Positions 12,000-23,107 of a stretch of 64,000 bases of DNA are shown here, piece after piece. Origin of the DNA: Punctularia strigosozonata HHB-11173 SS5 (lineage: Eukaryota > Basidiomycota > Agaricomycetes > Corticiales > Punctulariaceae); assembly GCF_000264995.1 (NCBI RefSeq), contig NW_006767433.1:3898209-3962208 (forward strand), written 5' to 3'. Within the stretch, counting starts at the first letter, position 1; each line of letters starts with the position of its first letter. A program made the translations under genes and the position numbers. Under the pieces are notes generated by a model. It worked only from the letters and a program-made list of their open reading frames with translations, had not been told where the DNA came from and did not search any database.

Positions 12000-14357
12000 A
12001 TGTCATCACCCCGCCTCAAACAGCTGGTATGCTTCAGCGTCGCATTTCTCGTGCTTGCGCACCTTGCACAAGCTTCATGGCTCTCAACCCTATCCGGGAA
12101 TCTCAAGCGCGTCACTGCCCTCTCTGCATCGCCCCTTAGCAAGCGTGTTAATGGTTCTGCGCTGCCCGATCTATACGAAGCCGGTGTGCTCGAGCTCCAG
12201 AACGGGTTGGACGCCGGCGACTTCACCAGCGTCGACCTCGTCAAGGTCAGCGCTTGACATCACAACGCATTCGCTGCCTTTCTCTCATGCTAGGCGATGG
12301 CAATCAGGCGTACCTGCGAAGGATCGAAGAAGTCAACCTTGACCGCGCCGAATTGCGTGCGGTAATCGAAACGAACCCCCTCGCCCTCTTTGAGGCACAG
12401 GCTCTGGACGAAGAACGCGCCTTCTTTGGCAAGCGCGGCCCCTTGCACGGGATCCCCGTCATTGTCAAGGACAACATCGCTACCATCGCCAGCGAAGGCA
12501 TGAACACGACAGCAGGTTCTTTCAGCCTACTTGGATCGGTGGTGCCCCGCGACGCCGGCGTCATTACGCGTCTGCGCAAGGCTGGCGCTATTATACTTGG
12601 TGAACAACTATGCGGATGCGGTGACTCCCTACTCACGTTTGAACAAATCTCAGGCAAAGCCAACTTATCGGAATTTGCGTTCTTCCGCGGCAATTTACCT
12701 TCCGGCTGGTCTGGTCGCGGTGGTCAAACGACGAACGCGTATTTCCCATCGGCCGATCCTTGCGGTTCCTCTTCCGGCTCTGGCGTCGCAGCATCCATCG
12801 GTCTCGCGACGGTAACACTTGTGAGCGTCTGTATGATCTCGGTTCCAGCACCTTTCTAACAAACGGGAATGTAGGGTACAGAAACTGATGGCAGCATAAC
12901 CTGCCCTTCGGATCACAACAATCTCGCAGGTATCAAGCCCACCGTGGGGCTCACCTCCCGTGCAGGCGTCGTGCCTATATCCGAGCACCAAGTGAATTTC
13001 GTTGCGTTCATGAGCGGCCGCGTACTGAGTTCGGGCATGCTTAGGACACCGTCGGCCCGATGTGTCGCTCCGTGACAGACGCCGCCATCGTACTTACTGC
13101 TATTGCCGGGAAAGATCCGAATGACAACTTCACTCTCGCGCAGCCGGATGCTGTTCCAGACTATACGCAGGCGCTGAACGCGAGCGCCTTGCAGGGCGTT
13201 CGGATTGGTGTACGTGGCGTCGTCTGCTTTCTGTCAGCCAAACTCATGTTGCATCCTCAAGGTTCCCCGCCGCGTCTTCCTCAACCAAAGCATCTCTGGC
13301 CAAGACGATAGCATCATTGCCGCGTTCGAGGCGGCCCTGGACACCTTGAGGAACCTCGGTGCAACCGTCGTCGATCCCGCAGATCTTCCTAGCGCAGACG
13401 AGATTGCTGTTTCCAACAACGAAACGTTGGTCCTCGATGTCGACTTCAAGGTACTATTCCAGCTTCGACTTTCGAATGGACATCTCATACCCGGTTGAAT
13501 TCTTCATTAGGTACAACTAAACGCATACTACGAGAGTCTCGTCTCCAACCCATCCGGTGTCAGATCTCTTGCAGACCTCATCGCGTTCGATGACGCTCAT
13601 CCAGAGCTGGAGGAGCCGCTCGACTTCGAGAGTCAAAGCATGTAAGCTGGCGTCCCTGCTGTTGACGCTGAATACCGATTTCGTACACTGACAGATTCTT
13701 GGAGTCCGAGTCCACGAACGGATTCAACTCCACATACTTCGACGCCCTCGCATTTGACAAAGAACTTGGTGGGCGACTCGCCACAGGTCAATGCTAAGAG
13801 ATGACGTCTTATCCTTACAACAGGGGCCACCAACGGTATTGACGCCGCACTCAAGCAGTTTGATGTAGAAGCGTTAGTGTTGCCGGCATTCGGTTTTACG
13901 ACCGTGCCGGCCGCCATCGCTGGATACCCCATCGTCACCGGTACGCTGATTGATGTCGTTCACCAGCGAGGGCGTGCTCACGCGCCATCTCCTAGTGCCT
14001 CTTGGCTTCTATCCTGACGGTACGGCCGTTCAGCCGGCATTCCCTGACACTAGTAGGCATCGATCGATTGGTTTCGTCCGCTTCTTTTCACATCCAACGA
14101 TCATATCCTGCAGACTTCAGTACCGTCTACCCTGCACCCGGCGTCCCGTTCGGTTTATCGTTCCTTGGCACAGCATTCAGCGAGTTCAAACTGATCAGCT
14201 ATGCCTTCGCATACGAGCAAAAAACTCTGACTAGGCGGGCTTGGCTCCTTTTCAGATTCTCCTGTGTGTGCTGATCCATGTGCTCGATAGGCTGCAAAGA
14301 AGAGCATTCCCGGCGGCGATCCCGACCACACAGTTGGCCGATGTCATTGGGAAATGA
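12000..14357 (+). CDS. Secreted amidase-signature family hydrolase (580 aa)
   Basis: Exons: 12000-12245, 12308-12599, 12654-12820, 12875-12991, 13045-13209, 13262-13450, 13511-13641, 13695-13768, 13824-13940, 13996-14052, 14114-14234, 14291-14357. The family hydrolyses amides with a Lys-cisSer-Ser triad. Visible here are Lys136 (VIVKDN), Ser218 in CGSSSGSG and nucleophile Ser242 in TETDGSITCPS; the 24-residue Ser-Ser spacing matches the family. The N-terminus (KQLVCFSVAFLVLAHLAQASW) is a signal peptide, which is why I chose the ATG at 12000. Several NxS/T sites fit secretion. The last intron (14235-14290) starts with GC, the only choice that restores the conserved C-terminus (RRAFPAAIPTTQL). 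The substrate cannot be told from sequence. Confidence 0.88.
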
Positions 14358-14701
14358 GTTGGGAAGAGAAGACTAGCTGCACATTCGTCGATGCGCATGC
14401 TCGGCCGTATAGCGACTGATCCGTGCAGCCGTGACGTTGGGGCCATGTGCGAACTGATGCTTCCGAGTATGTGCTGCTCACTACAATACACTCTGTGGGG
14501 TATATACGGACAAGAAGACAGCCAAAAACATTGATGATCATGAGGGAAAGTTCCAAGACGAGATGGCATTAGGGTGCACGGCAGGATGCCACGACAACGT
14601 GTAAGCGATGGGGCCTTTCCGCGATCTGATATAGGTTTCAAACCCTATCATGCGAACATGGCGAGCAGAAACATACTACTGCAGTTCGATCAATGCCGCA
14701 G
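14358..14701. other. Convergent intergenic region
   Basis: 344 bp between the stops of the amidase and the minus-strand Cys-rich gene; presumably 3' UTRs. Nothing else seen. Confidence 0.5.
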
Positions 14702-15131
14702 TCATGACGGGGCTGGATCCCCAGAGGCGTCTTGCTGCTCTCGATCTGGGGCACCAGAGGTCGACATCTGTGCGGTAGGCTCCGGCTGCTTGTCCGTCTT
14801 CGCCTTATTCGCCTTGTCCCAGCTGTCCTGGTCGAAGGACTCTGTGCAGCAAGAGCAATTGCAGCAGCCCCGGTCGCCGCAACATCCGCAGCCGTTCTGG
14901 CCAAAGGCCTCTGTTCGTGGCCGCGTTGGCGCGAACGTGAATGGGCGAGAGGAAAGCCACGTGCTGATGACAGCTTACGAGTGTTGCACCACGCTTCGCA
15001 GGATTCGGTGCAGCATATACCTGATCGCGCATGTTTGAGGAGGCTGCTCGACGAGCCCGGGGACATCATGGTCTCGACGTACAGCAGACGGTGCAGCAGC
15101 CGGCGAAGAACTCTTCGATGAGAGAGGACAT
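14702..15131 (-). CDS. Small cysteine-rich protein (88 aa)
   Basis: Proposed exons: 15131-15083, 15043-15021, 14896-14702. No signal peptide is visible. The N-terminus is MSSLIEEFFAGCCTVC, the middle exon encodes only eight residues, and the core is a dense Cys run (GCGCCGDRGCCNCSCC) followed by TESFDQDSW and a charged/polar tail. Clustered Cys doublets in a protein with no secretion signal could suggest palmitoylation or metal binding, but that is inference. The second intron is long for this window (124 nt) and the tiny exon is uncertain, so the N-terminal join is less secure than the Cys-rich last exon. The start codon is 290 bp from the divergent TBCC gene. Confidence 0.55.
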
Positions 15132-15421
15132 TGGGTCGACGTCCCTGGTCGGATGGTGGGAGCGGTGAGCTCGCGGCTCGGGTTGGCTGTGACAGCGAAA
15201 TGAAAGAAGCGGGGGGCCGCGAGGGCGAGTGCGATCCGGGTGTGGACTGCAGCGAGCTGAGCGGATGGGCCGTGTCGCGGTTTCGGTCTCGGGGTGGGTG
15301 GTGCTGTGGTGCAGTTGCAGCCCAGCGGCACGGAGGCGCAGGTGACGACGTGGGAAAGCGGCTCGCTTCTTCGTGGTCCCCGGGCACAGCCATCCGAGTG
15401 CTCTCGTCCGGCTGCCCAGCC

Positions 15422-16701
15422 ATGTCCAACCAGCAGCTCGCCCAGCAGTTCTATGAGACGTTCACCAAGGCACACGCCGGTCAGTGCCCCCTCGGCCCGC
15501 ATCTCCCTCCCAGTCTCAGCCCTCCACAAAGATCTCGCCGCCCTGATCCAGCAGTGCACCCTCTCTCCCAGCTCGGACTCCCTCGCCCGAATACACGCTG
15601 CCATCTCCGAACTGCGAAGGCATCTGGTCAGCGCGGGCAGCGAGGGATATCTCCCGAGCTATGATCAAAGCCGGACTGAACAGGTGTGCCGCTTTCATCT
15701 GATCATCGTACACGTCCCGGGCATTTGCGACAAACACACGTCCTTCTCAACGTCCAGCAACTGCGGTCACTCGAACAGTCCGCGGAACGCCTTCGCACGA
15801 CCACCGTCCCAAAGTCCAAGTTCGCGTTCAGGCGCGCTGCCCCACCTGCCCCATCGGGTCCACCTCCCTCTGGGAGTACGCGACGCACATCAGGACAGCC
15901 CGCAATGTCCACATCTTCCGCCCCTTCCTCGCAAGCCACCACCATGTCCGACACCTCCGCGTCTTCCGCATCCGCATCCAGACCGGCGACCGACCTCACG
16001 CTGCGCGGACAGACGCACAGCTACTTGGACCTCTCGTGGACCCCGAGTGCGGGACGATCAGAGCTGAGCGTCGCGATCGCCGACCTCGACCACTGCGTCG
16101 TGAACCTCCTTCCCTCCACGTCGTCCTCGCGCCGAGCGCCTACCCAGTTCTCGGCCGTGCACATACTCAACGTCACCAACTCGCTCGTCCTTCTCCCACC
16201 GCTGAGCGGGAGCATCATGGTCCACGATGCAAGACGCTCAACGATAGTGGCAGGATGCCATCAGGTACGTGCATTCGCCCCGCAGTCGTTACGCGGGACC
16301 ATTGACCAACTCTGTCCCTGCGCAGTTGCGTATTCACACATCGTCGAAAGTCGATGTCTACCTCTCCATCTCGTCGAACCCGATCATCGAACACTCAAGC
16401 CAGATCAGGTTTACCAGTTATCCCGAGGTGCTCGATAACACAAGGGTAAGCATCACATGTGCCCGCATGCGAGTCTGCAAACAATAACCGCTTGCACTGG
16501 TAGGACGGCGGGGGCAGCGCAAATTTCTCCGTGCAAGATTTCTCGCACGTCCGTGATACTGCGTCACCCAACTGGTCCGTCCTGGCGGATTCCGATCGGA
16601 TCGCTGAGGACACATGGCCCGAGATCCTGGCGGCCAGTCGGGATGCGGCGGCAGGGAACTCGTGGACGGACAAGCTGGAACGCACGCTCCCCAACCCTTG
16701 A
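15422..16701 (+). CDS. TBCC: Tubulin-folding cofactor C, TBCC-domain protein (348 aa)
   Basis: Exons: 15422-15479, 15520-15683, 15758-16264, 16326-16445, 16504-16701. The family stimulates GTP hydrolysis by beta-tubulin in the cofactor complex that releases native alpha/beta-tubulin. The N-terminal third is helical (SALHKDLAALIQQC), the middle is Ser/Thr/Pro rich, and the C-terminal half has the beta-helix signature of the C-CAP/cofactor C domain (HILNVTNSLVLLPPLSGSIM, SNPIIEHSSQIRF, VQDFSHVRDTASPNWSVL). Exon 2 has two usable acceptors six bases apart (15513 and 15519), both in frame, so two isoforms differing by two residues are possible. Confidence 0.85.
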
Positions 16702-18127
16702 TCTTCTCGGTGATTGGGGCGTCGGCAGGCAGCGATGATAGCGGGTGTACTCTATCGAATACATACATGCCTGAGATTTCTTGTTCTTTCGCTTTCTGAT
16801 CGTCCCAGGGGGGTTTCTCAGTGCTGCACGCGACCTCTCCTGTCGCCTGAATCTCAAAGTACCCTACAACCCAGACTAGACCGTGTTCGCCATCGAGCGC
16901 CGGATTCGACGTCCAAAACACCTTGCATGTGCCCAGGTATTTTACAAGCCCCCCTTCCGCCGACCCACAGAATACTGAGCCCGCCGATTATATTAGACTG
17001 TATCAGTGGATCGCAATCCTTATCTGTCCGGGGATAGCAGAACTCAACTTAACATTTGATGCGAAGCTCGGAGTCTTCTGATCTCTCGCTGCACTGGTGC
17101 TACATTAATATTATAGCTGATCTATGCATGGGCTGAAGGACATATCAGGGGTGAATATTCCTGTCGGAAGTCTTGGATCCGAAACATGAGATCGCTCTGC
17201 GCCTGGCGGCACCGGTCTCCGACATCGTCCACGATTGGTTTCCGACATCCTCTGAGCGACCAATCCATAGTGCGCATGCACGCTATATGCGCGAGTGAAT
17301 GCGCTATCACTGCGACTACCGCTTGAACAGCAGGGGGCGCAACAATCGGCCGCACCGAGCCGATAGGTTGGATCGAGATCTCTCGGTCCCGACGCGCATT
17401 TAGCGGAGAGTTCGAGACATTGCGAGTTCAGACCCGTTCAAATCTGGTTCAGATACGACGTGTTCGAGTTGAGACGTTATCGCTAAATGGAATGTCATGG
17501 TAGTATTTCAGCTCTGACTTCAGTATGGGCATGCAGCTGCAGAATGTTAGCAATAAGTAGTACACCGCTCAACGCACGTATAGTAGACCGGGACCGCGCC
17601 ACACGATGTTCTCTTCGTTAATCCTAAGAGTTGTAGATCAAAACACTATTGAGGAAGGCGGCGATTGATCCGAACCAACAGCTAGGGGAGTGGCCGTTCA
17701 CGTTAGTACAGGCGGACCAACGCGTTTCAACAGCCAGGAAAGCGAGCTAAGTACAGTACATGATTATTGTGTTTCACGCTGTAGGTTAACCCCAGGTTAA
17801 CGACGTTCCCGGTGACACTTCGCCAAAAAACGTTTGATTTGATCTTCATGAGGAGTATACAACGGGCTGTCCGTTCTGCAGAAGTACGGATGCGCGCCGC
17901 AGCTGAGCCGCAGAGGTACTGTCGGTGGCGATGACTTGAGCGGTGGCTCTAGCAGGCTTCAGCCTGAGCGAGCAGCGACGACAACACTGAACAGTACAAC
18001 TACCGAGAGCTTGACGGGGACTGCTCTCAAACAACTGGACAATTGCACACTCGAAAAGCAGGAAGTCTCTGACTGAGCCACAACCTTCAATAGTGCAAGC
18101 CGCCTCTACATAACTCCACGGGTCAAG
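16702..18127. other. Long intergenic region, nothing recognised
   Basis: About 1.4 kb between TBCC and the CstF64 gene. Open frames on both strands are short and without family resemblance; no tRNA cloverleaf, tandem repeat or inverted terminal repeat was seen by eye. Confidence 0.5.
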
Positions 18128-19682
18128 ATGAGCAAGGTCGTCTTCGGTGCGTACTCGTGACTTTTTTAGCTTGAGAGTCGTCTGCTAAACCACTGAACAG
18201 TCGGAAATGTTCCCTACAACATGGGCGAGGTGCGCTTGGCCTGTCTGAGGTTTATAGCCTGTTACTGAAATGTATGCACATTCAGGATCAACTCATAGAT
18301 GTGTTCAAATCCGTTGGCGAAGTCATCGGCTTCAGGTATTTGCCCATCATTTACTCTGGTCACCCTCTCCACTTACCGGGACCACGAAAAGACTTGTATT
18401 CGATAGAGAAACAGGAAAAGCGAAAGGCTACGGGTTTTGTGAATTTGCCGGTGATTTCACTTTGCTCCATATACCTATTTTGATCAGGAATAGAATCTGA
18501 CGTTTGCCAAATTGTTCAAATGTGTATCCTTCAAGATCATGAAACAGCAATGTCGGCCGTTCGCAATCTGAACAATGTCGACGTCGGTGGCCGGCCTTTG
18601 CGCATAGATCTTGCGGATTCCGACCCATTCCTTGAAGGCAAGACCACCGTCAGGGGCGAAATCATTGACGGTGGTGAGACCAGGGCTCAATGGCGTGAGC
18701 GTGAGCGAGAGCGTGATGACCGTGACAAAAGTACCGGCAGTTTTGCGTCAAGCACCGGCGGCCTATCAAGAACGGATTCGAACACAAGCATCGGGGGCTT
18801 GCCCCCTGGGATACCCGTACCGCCTGGCATTACTGCGGAAGACATGATCACTGAAAACCTCGCCCATATACCTCCAGATCAACTAATGGAAGTGCTCGCC
18901 CAGATGAAGGTTCGCCACACAAGTGTTATGTTTGAGTAGTTGAACGAGATTCCCCCAGGCTTTCATCATCACACATCCGGACCAAGCGCGACAGCTCCTC
19001 GTATCAAATCCTCAGCTCGCTTATGCACTGTTTGAGGCGCTACTTCTCAATAACATTGTTGATCAAGAGATATTGAACGTGCGTGAGCCTGCGTAGTTAA
19101 GCGAGGGGCGTCATACTGACTGCGTTATGATCGCTCCAGGTGATGCTTGCCGCATCTGTTCGTTCCCGTGGCTCAGCCCCACCCTCTGTGGCAAGCCCAT
19201 ATACGCAACCTCTGCCCTACCAACAACCTGCGCCCTCAATACCCTATACCCAGCCAGCAGTGCAGCCAACGCAGCATGTGCAACCACAGCCCCCCATGCT
19301 ACCCACCTCTGGGGCTCCGTATGCTCAACCGCCGGTAGTGCCTCCGTACACCGCATATCGCTCCGCGCCACCCTCCGTACCTGCGCCGCCGCAAACGCCC
19401 ACACAAACCGCGACTCTACCTGTGCAAGATTACGGTGATCCGGCCCAAAGAGTGAGTATTGCGGTGCCGTTATTATACCCCTGAAAGATAACGTAGTACA
19501 CATAGGACATGCTCATGCGGATCCTCAGCCTCACTCCGGAGCAGATATCGTCTTTACCGCAACAAGAACGCGATGGCATCCAACAGATTGTGAGCTCAGC
19601 ATCCCGCGTTCATTTCCGTTAAAACCAATCCCCTCCGATCCAGCGGAACCAAGTCAAATCCTTGGGCAGCATTCCAGTATGA
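18128..19682 (+). CDS. RNA15: Cleavage stimulation factor 64 kDa-like subunit, Rna15/CstF2 (361 aa)
   Basis: Exons: 18128-18146, 18201-18229, 18286-18335, 18392-18450, 18536-18909, 18959-19078, 19140-19451, 19506-19589, 19644-19682. The protein binds GU-rich RNA downstream of the poly(A) site. An N-terminal RRM spans about residues 3-80 with RNP2 (VVFVGN) and RNP1 (KGYGFCEF). The hinge domain follows (DQLMEVLAQMK, HPDQARQLLVSNPQLAYAL, NNIVDQEILN), then a Pro/Gln-rich linker and the C-terminal three-helix domain (LTPEQISSLPQQERDGIQQI). The first four exons are small (19-59 nt). The intron 18451-18535 was chosen because it restores CEF-A-DHETAM in the RRM. The stop codon is only 43 bp from the convergent ThrRS stop. 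Confidence 0.88.
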
Positions 19683-19725
19683 TTCACAACGGGACGCGAC
19701 GGAAGTACATATGCACAGACATCTA

Positions 19726-22671
19726 CTACGCAAATTGGTTCTTCAAGCTTCGCGAACTCTTTAGGGCGAGCAGCTTTGATGAAATGTCCTCCAAAGTGAG
19801 CATCTGCGACCGAGCCTTCGTGCCGACATCATCGCGGTTGCGCACGTTGACGGATTTACTACTCTGCTCTTCTTCACCCACCACTATGTGCACATTTTTA
19901 AGTACGAGTCTCAACTCCATTGTGAGGAGCCATACCGAGAATGAAATTATATTGCGCGATCTCGCCGTTGCGGATCTTCTTTTGCAGCGTTTCAGGTCCG
20001 TTGTCCACATCGACCCATAAGCCGAGGTCTGAGAGGTGTTTGCCGACTTCGGAGGCATAATCCCTCTACATGGCGATGAATGGGCATACCTGGAACGAAA
20101 GCAAGGTCACTTACGAAAGGCACAGCAACAGGAACTACGAGAACTTGTCGCGGGGAAATCCAGAAGGGCCTATATCGGACGATTTTGTTAGACGTGGATT
20201 TGCGGAAGGAACAATTAGCGGCATGCGCACCATTTGCCAGCGAAGTGCTCGGTGATGATCGCAACAAATCGCTCGACGCTCCCAAGGATCGCGCGGTGAA
20301 TGATGACAGGCCGGGTTGGCTGGTCGCCACTGCTGGCTTCTTCCGGTCCGCGGTATTTCAGGTTGAACCGCTCCGGAAGCTGAAAGTCAAGCTGGATGGT
20401 CGCGCATTGGAAGGATCGGCGGAGGGCGTCACGGATCTTGATGTCGATCTTCGGTCCGTAGAACGCGCCGTCGCCGGGGTTCAATTCCCATTTGCCTGGG
20501 TACTCCTTTTCCAGAGCACTCTTCAGTTGCTGCAGAGCATCGTCAGCACCACAGAGTTTAACCAAGTGAGTCCTGACGAACCTCTTCCGCGTGGTTCCAA
20601 GTCTCGATGTTGCCCAGATAATTATCTGGCCTCGTCGAGAGCTCGAGCTGGAAGTCGAAGCCGAAGATACCGTAGATGTGGTTCATAAAGTCGAACAAGT
20701 TTGAGATTTCTTCTTCGATCTATACGGTAGCCATCGGTAAGTTGGATGAGCCTGCTTTCCGATCCGTAACGTACCTGCGTCGGTAAGCAGAAAATATGCG
20801 TATCATCTTGTACGAAGCGGCGAACGCGGGTCAGCCCAGTGAGCGCACCGCTGGCCTCGTTTCGGTGAACAATGCCGAATTCCGCCATCCGGATAGGCAG
20901 CTCACGATAGGAGCGATCACGAGAGTCGAAAATGATACAGTGGCCAGGGCAGTTCATCGGCTTTAGCGCCCACTTCTCCTTCTCAATGTCGAGCGTGAAC
21001 ATATCGTCCGCATAGTTTTGCCAATGACCCGAGGTTTCCCATAGTTTACTGTGGTACATGTTCGGGGAGATGACCTCTTGGTAGCCACGCTTATAGTACT
21101 CGGCCTAGGAAATTAAGTCAGATTCGCAGGCGATGAGTGCCAGACGACTTACCCGCATAAGCTCGACCAGGGTGTTGTAAATACGGGTACCGTGAGGGAG
21201 CCAGAAGCAGCTTCCTGGGCTGAGCTCGTTGAAGAAGAAGAGCTCCTGGTCCTTACCGATCTTCCGGTGGTCTCGCTTCGCCGCCTCGGCCAAGAACGCC
21301 TTGTACTCGGTCAGCTGCTTCTTGTCCGGGAAGGAGATGCCGTAGATACGCTGGAGCGAGTCGTTGTTGGAGTCGCCGAGGAAGTACGACGCGGAGCTCT
21401 GCCAACACGGGGAGGAGAATTAAACATAAGTTGGGGACGAGAAAGGTAGCGTACCTTGGTGACCATCATAGCCTTGATTCGACCGGTATGCGGGATATGA
21501 GGGCCAACGCAAAGGTCGATCATGGGACCACAGCGATAAACGGTCGTGGAAGTTCCATCGGGAATCTTGGTCTCGATGAGATACTTTTTGTATTTGTTGT
21601 ACTAAGGCCGAGGATGAGTACAGGCATATGAAGACTAGGCGGAGGGCGTACTCCGAACATCTCTAGCAACTTCTCTTTCGGCACCACAAGTCGCTCAAAC
21701 TTTTGTTTCTCCTTGATCGCCAAATCCGAGAGTTTCTCTAGTGCCGGGTAATCCGCATGGGTGACGGGTCTTCGTGGACATGAGTGTGGTATTCGCGGTC
21801 TGTCATCTCACTCTCACCTGTCCTCGATGGCCATCTCATAGAAGAAGCCCTCCTCGGTGGGTGGGCCAATGCAAAGGTGGCAGCCATAGTGTCGCTCAGC
21901 GGACTCGCCAAGGACGTGGGCGGAGGAGTGCCAGAATACACGCTTGCCTGAGGAACGGTTAGACGAGCATACCGCTGGGACGATTTCACTCACCCTCTGC
22001 GTCATCGAAGCTAAGGAGTTCGAGCGAGGCCGACTTTTCAAGCGGTCTCTCTAGATCCCACAGCTCCCCGTCAACCTTGGCAATCACAACACGTTCAGCG
22101 AGGCTCTTCGAGATCTCTTTGGCAACATCCATGGGTGAGGTTTCCCAGCTTGTGCCTGTGCGTTGTGATCCGTCTGGCATAGAGATTGCGATCTCTTGTC
22201 TAGGCTGCGCTGAACAGGATGTTCAATGGGCTAACCAACTCAGGCTTAATCGATCTTACCTTTGACCCATTCATCGTATTCTGCCTTCAACTGTTCGAAC
22301 ATCTTGATCCGATGGTCGAAGAACTCGGGACGAGGAGATCGCTAAGAACGGCCTCAGTGCATGGCACGGAAACATGACGGAAACCGGACCTCGAGAGGAA
22401 ATGCGGACTCTGCCTGAGGTTTCGCCTTCTCCTTTTTCTGCTTCCCCGCCGGATGCGCAGGGGTATCGGCATGGGGCGCCTCGAGCGCCGCGACCTGGAC
22501 GGCTTGCTGGGAAGAGCCGACTGGATGCTCGGCAGACATGGACGCGTAACGTTTGAAGGCGACGAGAGGCGAGATGGGAAGTCGGCTGACTCGCTGGCAG
22601 GTATATGTACAGGATATGAGAGGGCGAATCAGACGGTACATGCAATGCAGGCGCTTGAACACTCGAGTCAC
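19726..22671 (-). CDS. THS1: Threonyl-tRNA synthetase, candidate mitochondrial/cytosolic (776 aa)
   Basis: Exons: 22671-22390, 22341-22260, 22209-21994, 21947-21818, 21769-21652, 21601-21455, 21398-21153, 21104-20775, 20719-20582, 20529-20231, 20169-20115, 20065-19936, 19883-19726. A class II enzyme that charges tRNA-Thr. Domains in order: TGS (AISMPDGSQ), editing domain with HSSAH, catalytic core with zinc-site PMNCPGHC, motif 2 ([13 protein letters not shown]), motif 3 ([11 protein letters not shown]), then the anticodon-binding domain ([20 protein letters not shown]). The reading starts at 22671 with 44 Arg/Ser-rich residues lacking acids, then a second Met at 22539 (MSAEHP). This looks like a presequence before a cytosolic start. 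The short join at 20115/20065 is the least certain. Confidence 0.9.
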
Positions 22672-23107
22672 TGGGCACGGGGGGATCGCACAGGCTCCTG
22701 GTCAGCTGTTGTTTTGTGTGCAGCGATTGAGTGATCTATGCACCTGCCGAGTCTGGGTGCGTTCGCGGGCGGATATCTTCGCTATCAGATCGCCGGAGGA
22801 TCCGACGACGTAGCTGCCCGGGCGAACGCGCTCAGGGATTGATGTCGACCACTGTAAATTCTGCCGCAATGGCTGGAAGTCTACGAGGTCCAATCGCTCC
22901 CCTTGCGATCCCGATTTTCCGCGTTAGGACGTGCAGCTCGCGAATACTCGGCTGTCAGTGTCACTCCGAGCCAGGGAGAAAACGCCCGTGACGATCACGT
23001 GGACGTCACCGCATCACGCTTGTGGCACAGCTAAGCCGCTCTTTTGCAGCCGTCGCGTCTTTCCTGCTCAGTCCTAGCGCTCATCCCTGTAGCTTGACCC
23101 ATCGCGA
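22672..23107. other. Divergent intergenic region (ThrRS / RING gene)
   Basis: 436 bp between divergent start codons; presumably both promoters. No element recognised. Confidence 0.5.

Noticed and set aside
14638-15429. 263-codon minus-strand frame overlapping the Cys-rich gene
   Set aside because: Low-complexity Pro/Arg/Ser translation with no domain; the other minus frame gives a coherent Cys-rich protein with splice sites.
16418-16921. 167-codon minus-strand frame across the end of TBCC
   Set aside because: It overlaps the conserved last TBCC exon and shows no family features.
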